DNA from: Candidatus Pelagibacter giovannonii
GTDB taxonomy: Bacteria > Pseudomonadota > Alphaproteobacteria > Pelagibacterales > Pelagibacteraceae
DNA: 64,000 nt
Reading direction: 5' to 3'
NCBI RefSeq assembly: GCF_012276695.1
Contig: NZ_CP038852.1
Span: 1,178,001-1,242,000, forward strand
Below, piece by piece: positions 39,270-48,384 of the stretch. The notes under the pieces were generated by a model that saw only the letters and a list, made by a program, of their open reading frames with translations, had not been told where the DNA came from and did not search any database. A program made the position numbers and the translations under genes. The stretch's first letter is position 1. Every line of letters begins with the position of its first letter.

Positions 39270-40031
39270 ATGGATTTTTTATCTTATTTTCAACTTAGTT
39301 TAATAGAAATATATTATGTAATATTTATAGTATTTATTGCATCTATAATAAGAGGTTTTAATGGTTTTGGTTTTTCTGCAATATGTATATCTGGTTTTTC
39401 TTTTATACTTCCAGCTATTGAAATAGTTCCAATTATCCTGGCATTAGAAGTAGTTATTAGTATTTTTATGGTTCCATATATTTGGAACAAAATTGACTGG
39501 AGATTTGTTTTCAAAATATTATTAGGAATAATTATTGGTTCCCCAATTGGCCTTTATTTACTGAAGTATTTAAATCCACAAACAACTCATTTATCCGTTT
39601 GTTTATTAGTGATATTTTTTTCAATTTTATTAATGAAAGGATTTTCTAATCAAAAAATTAATAATAATTATGGAAAATTTTTTACAGGTATAATTTCTGG
39701 AGCATTAAATGGTCTTACAACATTAGGTGGTATGCCAGTAGCACTTTTTTTATTAATTACAAGTATTCAACCAGCAGTAATTAGAGGTTCGTTAGCAGCT
39801 CTATTTTTTTTAACAGATATTTATGCATTTGTTCTAAGTTTTTTTTCAGGAATTGTTGATATGACAACTATTTATAGAGTAATTCTATTAATTATAATTT
39901 TACCACTAGGAGTTTTTATTGGGGATAAATTTTTTGTTAAAAGTAAGGAAGAAACTTATAGAAAAGTTGTATTTTATTTTCTAATAATTATTTCAATTAT
40001 TGGAGTCTTAAGAATTATTAGTAATTTTTAA
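39270..40031 (+). CDS. TauE/SafE-family sulfite/organosulfur anion exporter
   Basis: This 253-residue protein has about eight membrane helices. The repeat motif FNGFGFSAICISG in the N-terminal half and GALNGLTTLGGMPVALFL in the C-terminal half mark the TauE/SafE family, which moves sulfite, sulfoacetate and other organic anions. The adjacent genes give no clue to sulfur metabolism, so the anion is open. It is convergent with the LivJ/K-type binding protein gene and shares a bidirectional terminator with it. Confidence 0.85.
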   Translation: MDFLSYFQLSLIEIYYVIFIVFIASIIRGFNGFGFSAICISGFSFILPAIEIVPIILALEVVISIFMVPYIWNKIDWRFVFKILLGIIIGSPIGLYLLKYLNPQTTHLSVCLLVIFFSILLMKGFSNQKINNNYGKFFTGIISGALNGLTTLGGMPVALFLLITSIQPAVIRGSLAALFFLTDIYAFVLSFFSGIVDMTTIYRVILLIIILPLGVFIGDKFFVKSKEETYRKVVFYFLIIISIIGVLRIISNF

Positions 40032-40037
40032 ATAAAA

Positions 40038-40071
40038 AAAACCCCCAGCAATTTTCACTGCTGAGGGTTTT
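40038..40071. terminator. Bidirectional hairpin terminator between convergent genes
   Basis: AAAACCCCCAGCA (40038-40050) and TGCTGAGGGTTTT (40059-40071) form a 13-base stem with an eight-base loop. Read on the minus strand the single mismatch becomes a G-U pair and a long T run follows, so it is strongest for the binding-protein gene. On the plus strand it ends the TauE gene with T4. Confidence 0.85.
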
Positions 40072-40087
40072 AAAATTAAGATTTTAA

Positions 40088-41281
40088 TTATCTTTGTTTT
40101 TTATTTTTGAATTTTCCGCCTTTGATTTCTTTCTCTAAGAAAGAACCTTCAGCTTCACCTACACTAGTAAAAGAAACTCCAGTTGCACCCTCGTAGTCAA
40201 CTTTTTTACCTTTAGCTAGTAAGTCTAAACCTTTTTTAAGTTCACCTGGATAAATTTTAGTTCCAGGACCGTTAGCAACATCCATTACATTTTTAGCAAT
40301 AGAAGCTCTATCAGCTGATCCACCGGCTTGTATTGCAAGAACAATTAAAGCTCCAGCATCATAAGACTCACCCGTGTAAGGTCCTGATGAATCAATACCA
40401 GCAGCTTTAGCAACAGATGCAAAAGTACCTGCTGTTTTTTTGTTCATTGAACCAGGCATTGAACCAAAAGATTTATTTAAATCTTTTCCAAATGCATCAG
40501 TCAATGAGTCACCAATCATACCATCTGATAAAATAAATTTATCAAATGCACCAGAGTCTAAAGAACCTTGTATAATTCCTTTTCCACCTTGGTCAAGATA
40601 ACCAATTACTGCAACTGCATCACCACCTGCTGAAGCTAATGTAGCTACTTCAGATGAGTAATCAGCTTTTCCATCTTCATGAGCTGATACAATAGTTACT
40701 TTAATGCCATGAGCTTTTACTGCTGCCGCATAAACGTCAGCTAAACCTTTTCCATAGTCATTATTTGTGTAAGTAATAGCAACACTCTTAACTTTTCTGT
40801 CTTTAGTAATGTCAGCTAAAATTTGTCCACCTCTAGCATCAGAAGGAGCCGTTCTAAAGAAGAACCCTTTATCGTCTAAAGTTGTAAGTCCTGGTGAAGT
40901 CGCTGATGGTGAAATCATTACCACACCGTTTGGAACAGCAACATTAGATGCGATTGCACCAGTCACACCTGAACAGTCAGCACCCATAATAGCTGCTACA
41001 CCCTGTGCAATAACGCCTTCAGCTGCCGCTGTTGCTGCTGCTGAGTCAACACAAGTTGAATCTGCTCTTACTACTTCAATTTTTTTTCCACCTAATAGCG
41101 AACCAGAGTCAGAAGCTTCTTTAAATGCAAGCTCTGCAGAAGCAGCCATAGCTGGTGTTAGAGATTCAATAGGACCAGTAAATCCTAAGATAATTCCCAT
41201 TTTAATCGCGTGTCCGTCTGCGAATGCGTTTGATGTGAAAGTTGACACAAACATAAATGCAGCAATAAATAGTTTTTTCAT
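40088..41281 (-). CDS. Branched-chain amino-acid-type (LivJ/LivK) substrate-binding protein, probably serving the second importer
   Basis: This 397-residue periplasmic protein has a signal peptide (about 1-22, ending SNAFA). The type 1 binding fold shows as MGIILGFTGPIESLTPAMA, GADCSGVTGAIASN and TYTNNDYGKGLADVY. The LivGFHM genes at 34149-38029 lack their own binding-protein gene, and this one lies just beyond them in the opposite direction, so partnership is likely. Codon use is biased to GCA/GCT/GGT, and a strong AGAGGAAAA site precedes the start, which suggests very high expression. A perfect palindrome precedes the ribosome site. Confidence 0.9.
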   Translation of the reverse strand: MKKLFIAAFMFVSTFTSNAFADGHAIKMGIILGFTGPIESLTPAMAASAELAFKEASDSGSLLGGKKIEVVRADSTCVDSAAATAAAEGVIAQGVAAIMGADCSGVTGAIASNVAVPNGVVMISPSATSPGLTTLDDKGFFFRTAPSDARGGQILADITKDRKVKSVAITYTNNDYGKGLADVYAAAVKAHGIKVTIVSAHEDGKADYSSEVATLASAGGDAVAVIGYLDQGGKGIIQGSLDSGAFDKFILSDGMIGDSLTDAFGKDLNKSFGSMPGSMNKKTAGTFASVAKAAGIDSSGPYTGESYDAGALIVLAIQAGGSADRASIAKNVMDVANGPGTKIYPGELKKGLDLLAKGKKVDYEGATGVSFTSVGEAEGSFLEKEIKGGKFKNKKQR

Positions 41282-41295
41282 TATTTTCCTCTTTG

Positions 41296-41307
41296 ATTGT
41301 TAACAAT
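41296..41307. promoter_or_regulatory. 12-base perfect palindrome upstream of a binding-protein gene
   Basis: ATTGTTAACAAT is its own reverse complement and ends 14 bases before the start codon at 41281 (minus strand), just upstream of the ribosome site. A promoter-like pair upstream on the minus strand (TTGAAT 41349-41344 and TTTAAT 41326-41321, 17 bases apart) would place it in the transcribed leader. It may be an operator acting as a roadblock or dimer site. Confidence 0.5.
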
Positions 41308-41357
41308 TTATAAAAAGCTAATTAAATTATGATTAATCTAATAATTCAATGAGTAAA

Positions 41358-42215
41358 TTATCTTATTTTATGAAGTAAATAGACTGAACCTAGCACAATT
41401 ATACCACCAATAAGGAATAAAATTGTGGGTATCTCTCCAAAAATTAAAAAAGTTAACCCAATTCCAAAAATTGGAAATAATGAGTAAGAGGGGAAAATTT
41501 GACCAACAGTATAAAATTTATATAAATAGAACATCAGTAAGTGAGCACCTAAGGACACAACAACAGCCTGATAAAATATTAAAAGCCAAGTATTAATATT
41601 TATTGATTTAATATTTGTGATTGCATCACCTTCAATAAAAAAAGATAGGATTAGTAATATTATAAATCCAAACAAACCTGTAAATGCATTTGTTAAACTG
41701 ACATCTAAATCTTTTAACTGTCTTGAGTAAACTTGAGCCAAACCAAAAGATAATGCCATTAAAGCTGCATAAAATAATCCTAGCAAATTATTAGCTAATT
41801 TTGGGTCAAAAAATATTATTAAAATTCCAACAAAAGAAGTAAAAATTAATATCCATTTTTTTGAACTTATATTTTCATTTAGCATGATAGAGCTTGCCAT
41901 AACACCAAAAGGAATTGCAAGTTGTGATCCCACAATTACTGGAGAGATAATTGATGAGTAATAAAGAGATAGTGTCATAAACACATAAACCATAACACCC
42001 ATAGAAATAGAAAAAGCTATTAGTGAGGGCATATATTTTTTTTCAGGTATTCTAAACTTCCAAAATGGTATTAATAAGATTAATACAATTCCCATTCTAA
42101 GAGATGCCATTAGAATAGGAGGTATAGAGTCGTTCAATGCCAATTTTGTAATTGGAAAAGCACTTCCATATGCAATAGCTATAAAAAGTAAAATTAATAA
42201 ATGTTTGAAAGGCAA
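41358..42215 (-). CDS. EamA/DMT-family transporter
   Basis: This 285-residue, ten-helix protein begins LLILLFIAIAYGSAFPITKLAL, the usual first EamA repeat, with FGLAQVYSRQLKDLDVSLTNA in the second. It is the last gene of a five-gene minus-strand operon, four bases after the aldehyde dehydrogenase. It may export an intermediate or import the substrate of that pathway. The cargo is unknown. Confidence 0.87.
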   Translation of the reverse strand: MPFKHLLILLFIAIAYGSAFPITKLALNDSIPPILMASLRMGIVLILLIPFWKFRIPEKKYMPSLIAFSISMGVMVYVFMTLSLYYSSIISPVIVGSQLAIPFGVMASSIMLNENISSKKWILIFTSFVGILIIFFDPKLANNLLGLFYAALMALSFGLAQVYSRQLKDLDVSLTNAFTGLFGFIILLILSFFIEGDAITNIKSININTWLLIFYQAVVVSLGAHLLMFYLYKFYTVGQIFPSYSLFPIFGIGLTFLIFGEIPTILFLIGGIIVLGSVYLLHKIR

Positions 42216-42219
42216 CCTG

Positions 42220-43701
42220 TTATCCCATTGTGAATGGGTCTAACATCGGTTTATCCGAAGAATTATACCATGTTGTTTTTATTCTTGTATATTCTTTAAT
42301 AGACTCGATCCCTGCTTCTTTTCCATACCCACTATCCTTGATTCCCCCAAATGGAGCCATGGGTGAAATTAGCCTGTATGTATTTACAAATACTATTCCA
42401 GCTCTTACTGCCTTTGAAACTCGCATGCTTCTTCCAAGGTTTGATGAATAAACTCCAGAGGATAATCCATATTTATTATCATTCATTAATTTAATAGCTT
42501 CTTCCTCCGTATCAAACTTCATCACAGATAATACTGGACCAAATAATTCATTTTCAGCAGTAGGTAAATTATGATTTTCGCATTCAATTATTGTAGCTGG
42601 AAAATAATAACCTTTATTAGATGTATCTGATCTTTTCCCTCCACATCTAATTTTTCCTCCTTGTTCAATGGTAGCTTCAATATTTTTTTCTATATTTTCT
42701 AATTGTTTAAAACTATTTAAAGGCCCCATTTGAGTATCTTTATCCATTGGTGCACCCAGTTTTATCTTTTCTGCTTTTACTACTAATTTACCTAAAAATT
42801 CATCGTATATCTCAGACTGGATATAAAGTCTTGATCCAGCAATGCAACTTTGACCACTTGCACCAAAAATCCCAGCAGTAATACCATTAAGTGCATTTTC
42901 TTGTTCAGCGTCATTAAATACCACAACAGGACTTTTTCCACCTAGCTCTAAGCTTACTTGAGATAAATTTTCAGCAGAATTTTTTACAATATGTTTTGCA
43001 GTTTCTGGGCCACCAGTGAATGCAATTCTTTCCACAAGATTATGCGTGGTTAGAGCCTTACCACAAGGCTCACCTAAACCGGTGATTATGTTAACTACTC
43101 CTTTTGGTATTCCTGATTTTTCAACTAATTTTGCAAATTCTAACAAAGTTACAGGCGCAAGCTCAGATGCTTTTATTACTACCGTATTACCCATTGCCAA
43201 GGCAGGTGCAAGTTTTACAGCGGTTAATAACATTTGAGAATTCCATGGAATAATTGCAGCTACTACCCCAATAGGTATTCTGGTTGTTGTTACTTGCATA
43301 TCTGGTTTATCTATTGGTACAACTGTTCCTTCAACTTTATCTGCAAGACCTGCAAAGTAATCATAGTACTCAGCAATATAATTAGCTTGTGTTTTGGTTT
43401 CTCTAAAAATTTTTCCTGTATCGATAGTTTCTATAGTTCCAAGATGTTCAGCATTCTCTCTCAGTAAGTTTGCTAGAGACCTTAAATATTTAGCTCTTTT
43501 CCTTGGATGTAAATTAGACCAGGAGTTATCAAAAGCTTTTTGTGCAGCCTTTACTGCTTTATCTACATCTTTTTCATTTGCCTCAGGTACAGTTGCCCAA
43601 ACTTCATTATTCTCTGGGTTTAAAGTTTCAATAGTTTTACCAGACTCAGAGTCAACCCATTGACCATCTATGTACATTTTAAAGTTTTGAATTTTTGTCA
43701 T
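42220..43701 (-). CDS. NAD(P)-dependent aldehyde dehydrogenase in a monooxygenase operon
   Basis: This 493-residue enzyme has the Rossmann-type fold with IPWNSQMLLTAVKLAPAL, the general-base Glu in SLELGGKSPVV and the catalytic Cys in GASGQSCIAGSRLY. It oxidises an aldehyde to the acid. In the operon it sits directly after an alpha/beta hydrolase (no gap) and before an EamA transporter (four bases). In trigonelline degradation a comparable dehydrogenase (TgnC) and hydrolase (TgnD) act after a flavin monooxygenase, so a similar role is possible but unproven. Confidence 0.92.
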   Translation of the reverse strand: MTKIQNFKMYIDGQWVDSESGKTIETLNPENNEVWATVPEANEKDVDKAVKAAQKAFDNSWSNLHPRKRAKYLRSLANLLRENAEHLGTIETIDTGKIFRETKTQANYIAEYYDYFAGLADKVEGTVVPIDKPDMQVTTTRIPIGVVAAIIPWNSQMLLTAVKLAPALAMGNTVVIKASELAPVTLLEFAKLVEKSGIPKGVVNIITGLGEPCGKALTTHNLVERIAFTGGPETAKHIVKNSAENLSQVSLELGGKSPVVVFNDAEQENALNGITAGIFGASGQSCIAGSRLYIQSEIYDEFLGKLVVKAEKIKLGAPMDKDTQMGPLNSFKQLENIEKNIEATIEQGGKIRCGGKRSDTSNKGYYFPATIIECENHNLPTAENELFGPVLSVMKFDTEEEAIKLMNDNKYGLSSGVYSSNLGRSMRVSKAVRAGIVFVNTYRLISPMAPFGGIKDSGYGKEAGIESIKEYTRIKTTWYNSSDKPMLDPFTMG

Positions 43702-44484
43702 TTAATTATTAATAAAATTTTTAAGATTTATATTAACATCATCTGCACACTCTATACTACAAAGATGTTTTCCATTATTTATCTCAGTAAAACTTGAGTT
43801 TATTAAATCATTAGATAAAGATTTTGACATCTCAACAGTTGAACCTAAATCATCTGATCCTGTCATCACCAGAGTTTTAGTTTTAATATTTTTAATCATA
43901 TGGATATCATCTTGATGATAAGCAAATAGTTTATAGGCTTTTAAAAAATTTAAATGATCTTCACCTTCTTTTGTCAAAACTTTTATAAATTGATTATAAA
44001 TTTCTGGATGGTCGTTTAAGTATTGATCTGTGAACCATCTTTTTAGTGCCTGCCTTGAAATAGGTTTATTCAACTTAGCTTGCTCAAATCTTTCTATGAC
44101 TAAAGCTCTTTGTTCTTTTGTTCTTTTATATGCTGTTCCTATTAATGTAAGGCTTTTTAATTTATCTTGAAATTTTGAAGCAAAATCTAATGCAATTAAT
44201 GAACCTAAAGAGAAACCTACAAGATTAATTTTATCAATTTTTAAAAACTTTAATAAACAGTCTAGTTGATCTGAAAAATCATTTAATGTGATCTCTTCTT
44301 TATTGTAAGGAGTTTTTCCGTGCCCTAATAAATCATAGGTAATTATTGAATGATCACTTAAGGAATTAACTTGAGAGTCCCACATTTTTTGATCTAGACC
44401 AACACCATGAACAAAAACTAATGGTTCAGTTTTATTATCAATGAAAGAATGATAATTTTGATTAGGATCAAAATTGTGTGGCAT
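43702..44484 (-). CDS. Alpha/beta-hydrolase
   Basis: This 260-residue protein has the canonical fold. The oxyanion His-Gly motif is FVHGVGLDQKMW, the nucleophile elbow is GFSLGS with Ser92, the acid is in TGSDDLGST, and the catalytic His is in NGKHLCSIE. It hydrolyses an ester, lactone or amide-like intermediate. It lies four bases after the DUF1185 gene and abuts the aldehyde dehydrogenase gene. Similarity to TgnD-like hydrolases of N-heterocycle pathways is suggested by context, not by a diagnostic motif. Confidence 0.9.
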   Translation of the reverse strand: MPHNFDPNQNYHSFIDNKTEPLVFVHGVGLDQKMWDSQVNSLSDHSIITYDLLGHGKTPYNKEEITLNDFSDQLDCLLKFLKIDKINLVGFSLGSLIALDFASKFQDKLKSLTLIGTAYKRTKEQRALVIERFEQAKLNKPISRQALKRWFTDQYLNDHPEIYNQFIKVLTKEGEDHLNFLKAYKLFAYHQDDIHMIKNIKTKTLVMTGSDDLGSTVEMSKSLSNDLINSSFTEINNGKHLCSIECADDVNINLKNFINN

Positions 44485-44488
44485 TAAT

Positions 44489-45076
44489 TTATTTAGGATC
44501 TAGTCCCATTTCCTTCATATCTTGATATCTATCGCCGGTTCTAGCATGAGCTCTACCACTTGATGCACCACCTATTGCTATAACTATTTCATCGTCAAAA
44601 GGGGCATCGTGTATAGTAAATTCATGTGTAAGATAATAAGGCCTTAGACCAGAATCTGTTTTATGCATCATCGGAATTGACATTTTAGAACCAGCAGGAC
44701 TTCTTGTGTTCGTGAAACTTAAATAAGATGTTCCACCAACAGCATCTCTAAATTTATTACCAAACCTTAAAGTGTGGATAAATGCAGATGCATGTTCAAT
44801 TTCACCATTAAGTCCAACAGTTCCAGCCTTACCATAAGCTAAAATTTTTTCAGGAGAGCCCATTTCTTTTATTAATTCAGAGACAAGAATAGTACCTAAT
44901 TTGGGAGCTAAATCTAAAATGATTGGTTTTAAGTCTTCAACAAAACCTTTTCCATGCCATGGATTTTTAAATACAGCAGCAACCGAAACTAGTAGAACAG
45001 GTTCCTTAGCTTCTTTACCACCTTCAATAAAAGTTTTATCAACAAATTTTGCAAATTTTCTAAGTTCTAGTTTCAT
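44489..45076 (-). CDS. DUF1185 (amino-acid-synthesis family) protein
   Basis: This 195-residue protein has the family pattern FKNPWHGKGFVEDL, YGKAGTVGLNGEIEHASA, and near the end IAIGGASSGRAHARTGDRY. The Pfam name AA_synth reflects old annotation and no reaction is established. The many conserved Gly, His and Arg residues suggest an enzyme. The start overlaps the stop of the luciferase-like monooxygenase gene (TAATG), so the two are probably made together and may act on consecutive intermediates. Confidence 0.85.
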   Translation of the reverse strand: MKLELRKFAKFVDKTFIEGGKEAKEPVLLVSVAAVFKNPWHGKGFVEDLKPIILDLAPKLGTILVSELIKEMGSPEKILAYGKAGTVGLNGEIEHASAFIHTLRFGNKFRDAVGGTSYLSFTNTRSPAGSKMSIPMMHKTDSGLRPYYLTHEFTIHDAPFDDEIVIAIGGASSGRAHARTGDRYQDMKEMGLDPK

Positions 45077-46242
45077 TAACTTACTTTCTCTATATTTGAA
45101 TTATCTAAATTAATTTTTGGTATTACTTCATCATTAAACAGTTTTATACTTCTCATGCAAGCATCATGCTTTATACCAGGAAAGTTAGACCATACTTGCA
45201 AGTTTTGTAAATTTAATTCAGATTTTAATTCATTTATTTTATTAATCACATACTCAGGTGTTCCAAATAATAAATTTCTTTTATGCAAAAAGTCATAGTT
45301 CAACAGATCTAATTTATGCTTTGTTTCTGGTAAATCTTCATCTGGATTCATATGATTTCCCAATCCTCTCCAATGACAAACCCATTTCATATAATTAATA
45401 ATATGTTCACCAGCCATTTTTTCTGCTTCTTCCATAGTTTCTGCTACAAACATATCTCTAACTAAAGATACACCTTCTCCTAATGGTACATCTCTATTTT
45501 CTGCTTTAGATTTTGCATCTCTATAAATTTCAAATCTTTTCTTTAAAGCTTTAACAGTAGGTATCCACATTATAGTGTTTAATCCATTTTGAGCTGCCCA
45601 TTCAATCGATCTCGCTCCATCAACTACTTGCCATATAGGAGGGTGTGGTTGTTGCATTGGTTTTGGAACAACGCTAATTTTTTTTATTTCACTTGTTTTT
45701 GTATCTAAAAATTTATCGCTAGGTGGGCTCATGTCATGTTGCCAAGTAAAACCAGGAGTAGGATATGTATAAAACTCACCCTGATGACTAAAAAATTCCT
45801 CAGTCCAAGCTTTTTTCATGATTGATAAAGACTCATCAAATAATCTAAAATTTTTAGCTTGATCTTTTAGGTCAGCCTCTTTGTTCATATTGATAGCTTC
45901 TCTTCCATAAATTCCTCTTCCAATACCAACATCAACTCTCCCTCCAGACAATTGATCTAGCAAAGCTATGTCTTCAGCTAGACGAATAGGATTATGAAAT
46001 GTAATTACATTGCAAGCTTGACCTATTCTAATTTGTTTTGTTCTGGCTGCAGCATCAACTCCCATCATCAGTGGGTTGGTACAAGATTCCATTCCTTCAT
46101 GATTGAAGTGATGCTCTGTATACCAAATAGAGTCCCAATTATTTTCATCACAGTAACTAGTGATTTCCTGGGTTTCGTTTAATAATTGATTGTATGGTTT
46201 ATGATTCCAATTAGTAGTGTTACAAAAATATCCAAATTTCAC
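45076..46242 (-). CDS. LLM-class (luciferase-like) flavin-dependent monooxygenase
   Basis: This 388-residue protein has the bacterial-luciferase TIM barrel: SIWYTEHHFNHEG near the N-terminus, LLDQLSGGRVDVGIGRGIYG, and PHPPIWQVVDGARSIEWAA. It probably uses reduced FMN supplied by a separate reductase that is not seen in the window. The start is GTG at 46242, supported by an unusually strong Shine-Dalgarno, AAGGAGG, a few bases upstream. It is the first gene of the operon LLM, DUF1185, hydrolase, aldehyde dehydrogenase, EamA. Ring-opening oxygenation of a nitrogen heterocycle is a reasonable guess. Confidence 0.9.
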   Translation of the reverse strand: MKFGYFCNTTNWNHKPYNQLLNETQEITSYCDENNWDSIWYTEHHFNHEGMESCTNPLMMGVDAAARTKQIRIGQACNVITFHNPIRLAEDIALLDQLSGGRVDVGIGRGIYGREAINMNKEADLKDQAKNFRLFDESLSIMKKAWTEEFFSHQGEFYTYPTPGFTWQHDMSPPSDKFLDTKTSEIKKISVVPKPMQQPHPPIWQVVDGARSIEWAAQNGLNTIMWIPTVKALKKRFEIYRDAKSKAENRDVPLGEGVSLVRDMFVAETMEEAEKMAGEHIINYMKWVCHWRGLGNHMNPDEDLPETKHKLDLLNYDFLHKRNLLFGTPEYVINKINELKSELNLQNLQVWSNFPGIKHDACMRSIKLFNDEVIPKINLDNSNIEKVS

Positions 46243-46356
46243 TCAAACCTCCTTAAATAATTAAATTTAAAGACGACTGATCCCACTTTCGTATTCTTTA
46301 GTACCGTTTAAACCTTAAGTAACGACGAGTTATGTACGCTTTTCCTAAACTCTATT

Positions 46357-46385
46357 TTAACTAGACTCCTAATTCAATATATATT
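46357..46385 (+). promoter_or_regulatory. Candidate promoter for the EutA-like/DoeA-like arm
   Basis: A -35-like TTAACT (46357-46362) and a -10-like TATATT (46380-46385, five of six consensus bases) are separated by 17 bases. The predicted start of transcription, around 46392, lies 18 bases before the EutA-like start codon. The surrounding 167-base divergent gap is less A+T-rich than usual and may hold further regulator sites. Confidence 0.4.
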
Positions 46386-46409
46386 TAATCAAAATATTGC
46401 AGGTAATTT

Positions 46410-47153
46410 ATGAAATTAAACAAAGTAGAGCCAAAATATATTTCAAAATCCAATCCAAGAATTGGTCTTATAACACTGGGTAGTGATTTTAGAATTGAAA
46501 AGGATTTTAATAATATGATCTATGGAAGAGACATTGATCTCTATGTAAATAGAATTCATTGCTACAATCCATTAACCAATGAAACGTTAGCTAAGATGTC
46601 AGATGACATTACTGATGTTACAAAAGATATTTTGCCAGATCAAAAAATAGATTGTGTAGCGTATGGTTGCACATCTGGAACAGTTGCAGCTGGATATGAT
46701 GTGATAAAAGAAAAAGTAAATTTGGCTAAACCAGAAGCAAAAGTAACGACACCAATAACTGCAGCTATTAAGGCATTAAATAAATTAGGCATTGATAAAA
46801 TATCTATTTTTACACCTTATACAAAAACAATAAATGACTCTGTGGTTGGCTATTTTGAAAAAGAAAATATTAACGTTAATTCTTTAACTTATTTTGATAT
46901 TGAGTCTGATTTAGATATTGGAAAAGTTGATGAGGATCATTTATTTGATGTCTTGTCAAAAGTAGATCTTACAGATAGTGAGGCGTTATTTGTTTCGTGT
47001 ACGGCTTTACCAGTACTATCTATAATTAATAAGCTAGAAGAAAAACTAAATAAAGTTGTTCTATCAAGCAATCAAACTTTAATCTGGGACTCTTTTAATG
47101 TAATTAATTATAAAGAAAAGATTGATGGTTTTGGAAAATTATTTAATAGTTAA
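46410..47153 (+). CDS. Asp/Glu-racemase-superfamily enzyme, EutA / arylmalonate decarboxylase / maleate isomerase type
   Basis: This 247-residue protein has the two-cysteine active site of the superfamily: Cys87 in VAYGCTSGTVAAG and Cys197 in FVSCTALPVL. CTSGT with VAAG is the pattern of the EutA, arylmalonate decarboxylase and maleate isomerase branch, not of glutamate racemase. The next gene, five bases downstream, is a DoeA/EutD homologue. EutA and EutD also occur together in ectoine-utilisation clusters of alphaproteobacteria, so a role in ectoine-like solute breakdown is favoured. Maleate isomerisation after heterocycle cleavage is the alternative. Confidence 0.82.
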   Translation: MKLNKVEPKYISKSNPRIGLITLGSDFRIEKDFNNMIYGRDIDLYVNRIHCYNPLTNETLAKMSDDITDVTKDILPDQKIDCVAYGCTSGTVAAGYDVIKEKVNLAKPEAKVTTPITAAIKALNKLGIDKISIFTPYTKTINDSVVGYFEKENINVNSLTYFDIESDLDIGKVDEDHLFDVLSKVDLTDSEALFVSCTALPVLSIINKLEEKLNKVVLSSNQTLIWDSFNVINYKEKIDGFGKLFNS

Positions 47154-47158
47154 TCTAT

Positions 47159-48325
47159 ATGAATTTTAGCAAAGAAGAATACAAAGCAAGATTAAATAAA
47201 GTTCAAAACTCAATGCAAGAAAAAGGCATAGAACTATTAATCTCTAGTGATACAGCCAATATGAACTATTTAACTGGCTATGATGCTTGGTCATTTTATT
47301 ATGCTCAAGCTGTAATTGTACATGTGAATGCTGATGAACCATTATGCTGGGTTAGAAAACAAGACTCAGGTGGAGCATATATAAAAACTTATTTAAAAAA
47401 TGAAAATATTTTAGTTTATGATGAAAAATATATTCATACTTGGCCAGTGCACCCTTATGATAATTTAGTAGAAATTATAAAAGAAAGAAAATGGGATAAA
47501 CTTACAATAGGTTTAGAAATGGATAGTCATTATTTTACAGCTTATTGTTATGAAAAAATGAAACAAGGGCTACCAAATGTTAAATTAAAAGATTCTGAAA
47601 GATTGGTTAATTGGGCTCGTGTTGTTAAATCTAATGCAGAGATAGAACTTATGAAATCTGCAGCAATAATTTCCCAAAAAGGAATGCAAACAGCAATTGA
47701 TGTAATAAATCTGGGTGTCAGACAATGCGATGCTGTAGGTGAAATTCAAAAGGCATTATTTTATGGAACTCCAGAATTTGGAGGGGAGTATTCAAGTATT
47801 GCAACATTACTTCCAACAGGAAAAGGTACTTCAGCATCACATTTAACAGCAACACAAGATAAATTTGTGGAGGGTGAGGCTACAATAATAGAGCTTTCAG
47901 GCGTATATCAAAGGTACCACTGTCCAATGGCTAGAACAGTTTTACTTGGAAAACCTGATCAATTGAAAATTGATACTATGAATAAAACAAATGAGGCACT
48001 TCAAGCTGGAATAGATGCTGCAAAACCTGGACAAACAGCAGATGATGTTGCGCAAGCTTTTTGGAAAATTTTAGATAAATATGGAATAGAAAAAACCTCT
48101 AGAACTGGTTATTCAATAGGAATTGGCTATCCACCTGATTGGGGTGAGCATACTCTTAATATATCTAAAGGCGATATGACTATATTAGAACCAAATGTTA
48201 CTTTTCATATGATTGCTGTAATGCAATTTGGAGGGTGGGGAGTTGAAGCATCAGAAGCAATACGAATAACCGACAAAGGGTGTGAGTTATTTTGTAATTT
48301 TTCAAAAGATCTTCAGATTAAGTAG
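47159..48325 (+). CDS. doeA: M24-family hydrolase, DoeA/EutD (ectoine hydrolase)-like
   Basis: This 388-residue protein has the creatinase/pita-bread fold with the DoeA-like stretches ANMNYLTGYDAWSFYY, VNWARVVKSNAEIELM and GYSIGIGYPPDWGEHTLN. The metal-ligand positions of true aminopeptidases are replaced (IIELSGVYQRYHCPMART in place of the Asp-x-Gly...Asp pattern), as in creatinase and ectoine hydrolase, which open a C-N bond without two metals. It probably hydrolyses ectoine, hydroxyectoine or a similar cyclic amidine or amide. EutB, EutC and EutE/DoeB partners are not adjacent. Confidence 0.75.
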   Translation: MNFSKEEYKARLNKVQNSMQEKGIELLISSDTANMNYLTGYDAWSFYYAQAVIVHVNADEPLCWVRKQDSGGAYIKTYLKNENILVYDEKYIHTWPVHPYDNLVEIIKERKWDKLTIGLEMDSHYFTAYCYEKMKQGLPNVKLKDSERLVNWARVVKSNAEIELMKSAAIISQKGMQTAIDVINLGVRQCDAVGEIQKALFYGTPEFGGEYSSIATLLPTGKGTSASHLTATQDKFVEGEATIIELSGVYQRYHCPMARTVLLGKPDQLKIDTMNKTNEALQAGIDAAKPGQTADDVAQAFWKILDKYGIEKTSRTGYSIGIGYPPDWGEHTLNISKGDMTILEPNVTFHMIAVMQFGGWGVEASEAIRITDKGCELFCNFSKDLQIK

Positions 48326-48384
48326 TTGAAATAAAAAAACTTGATAAATAAGCCAACAAATGTTTTAAATCCCCTGGAGAAAAT

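Noticed and set aside
40809-41303. A 164-residue open frame on the plus strand opposite the binding-protein gene
   Set aside because: It is antisense to a gene with a clear signal peptide and fold. The frame is open because of that gene's biased Ala/Gly/Ser codons, and the translated product has no recognisable domain.
46243-46409. A possible tRNA or small RNA in the less A+T-rich divergent gap
   Set aside because: No cloverleaf, T-loop sequence or convincing terminator could be found; only promoter-like elements are visible.
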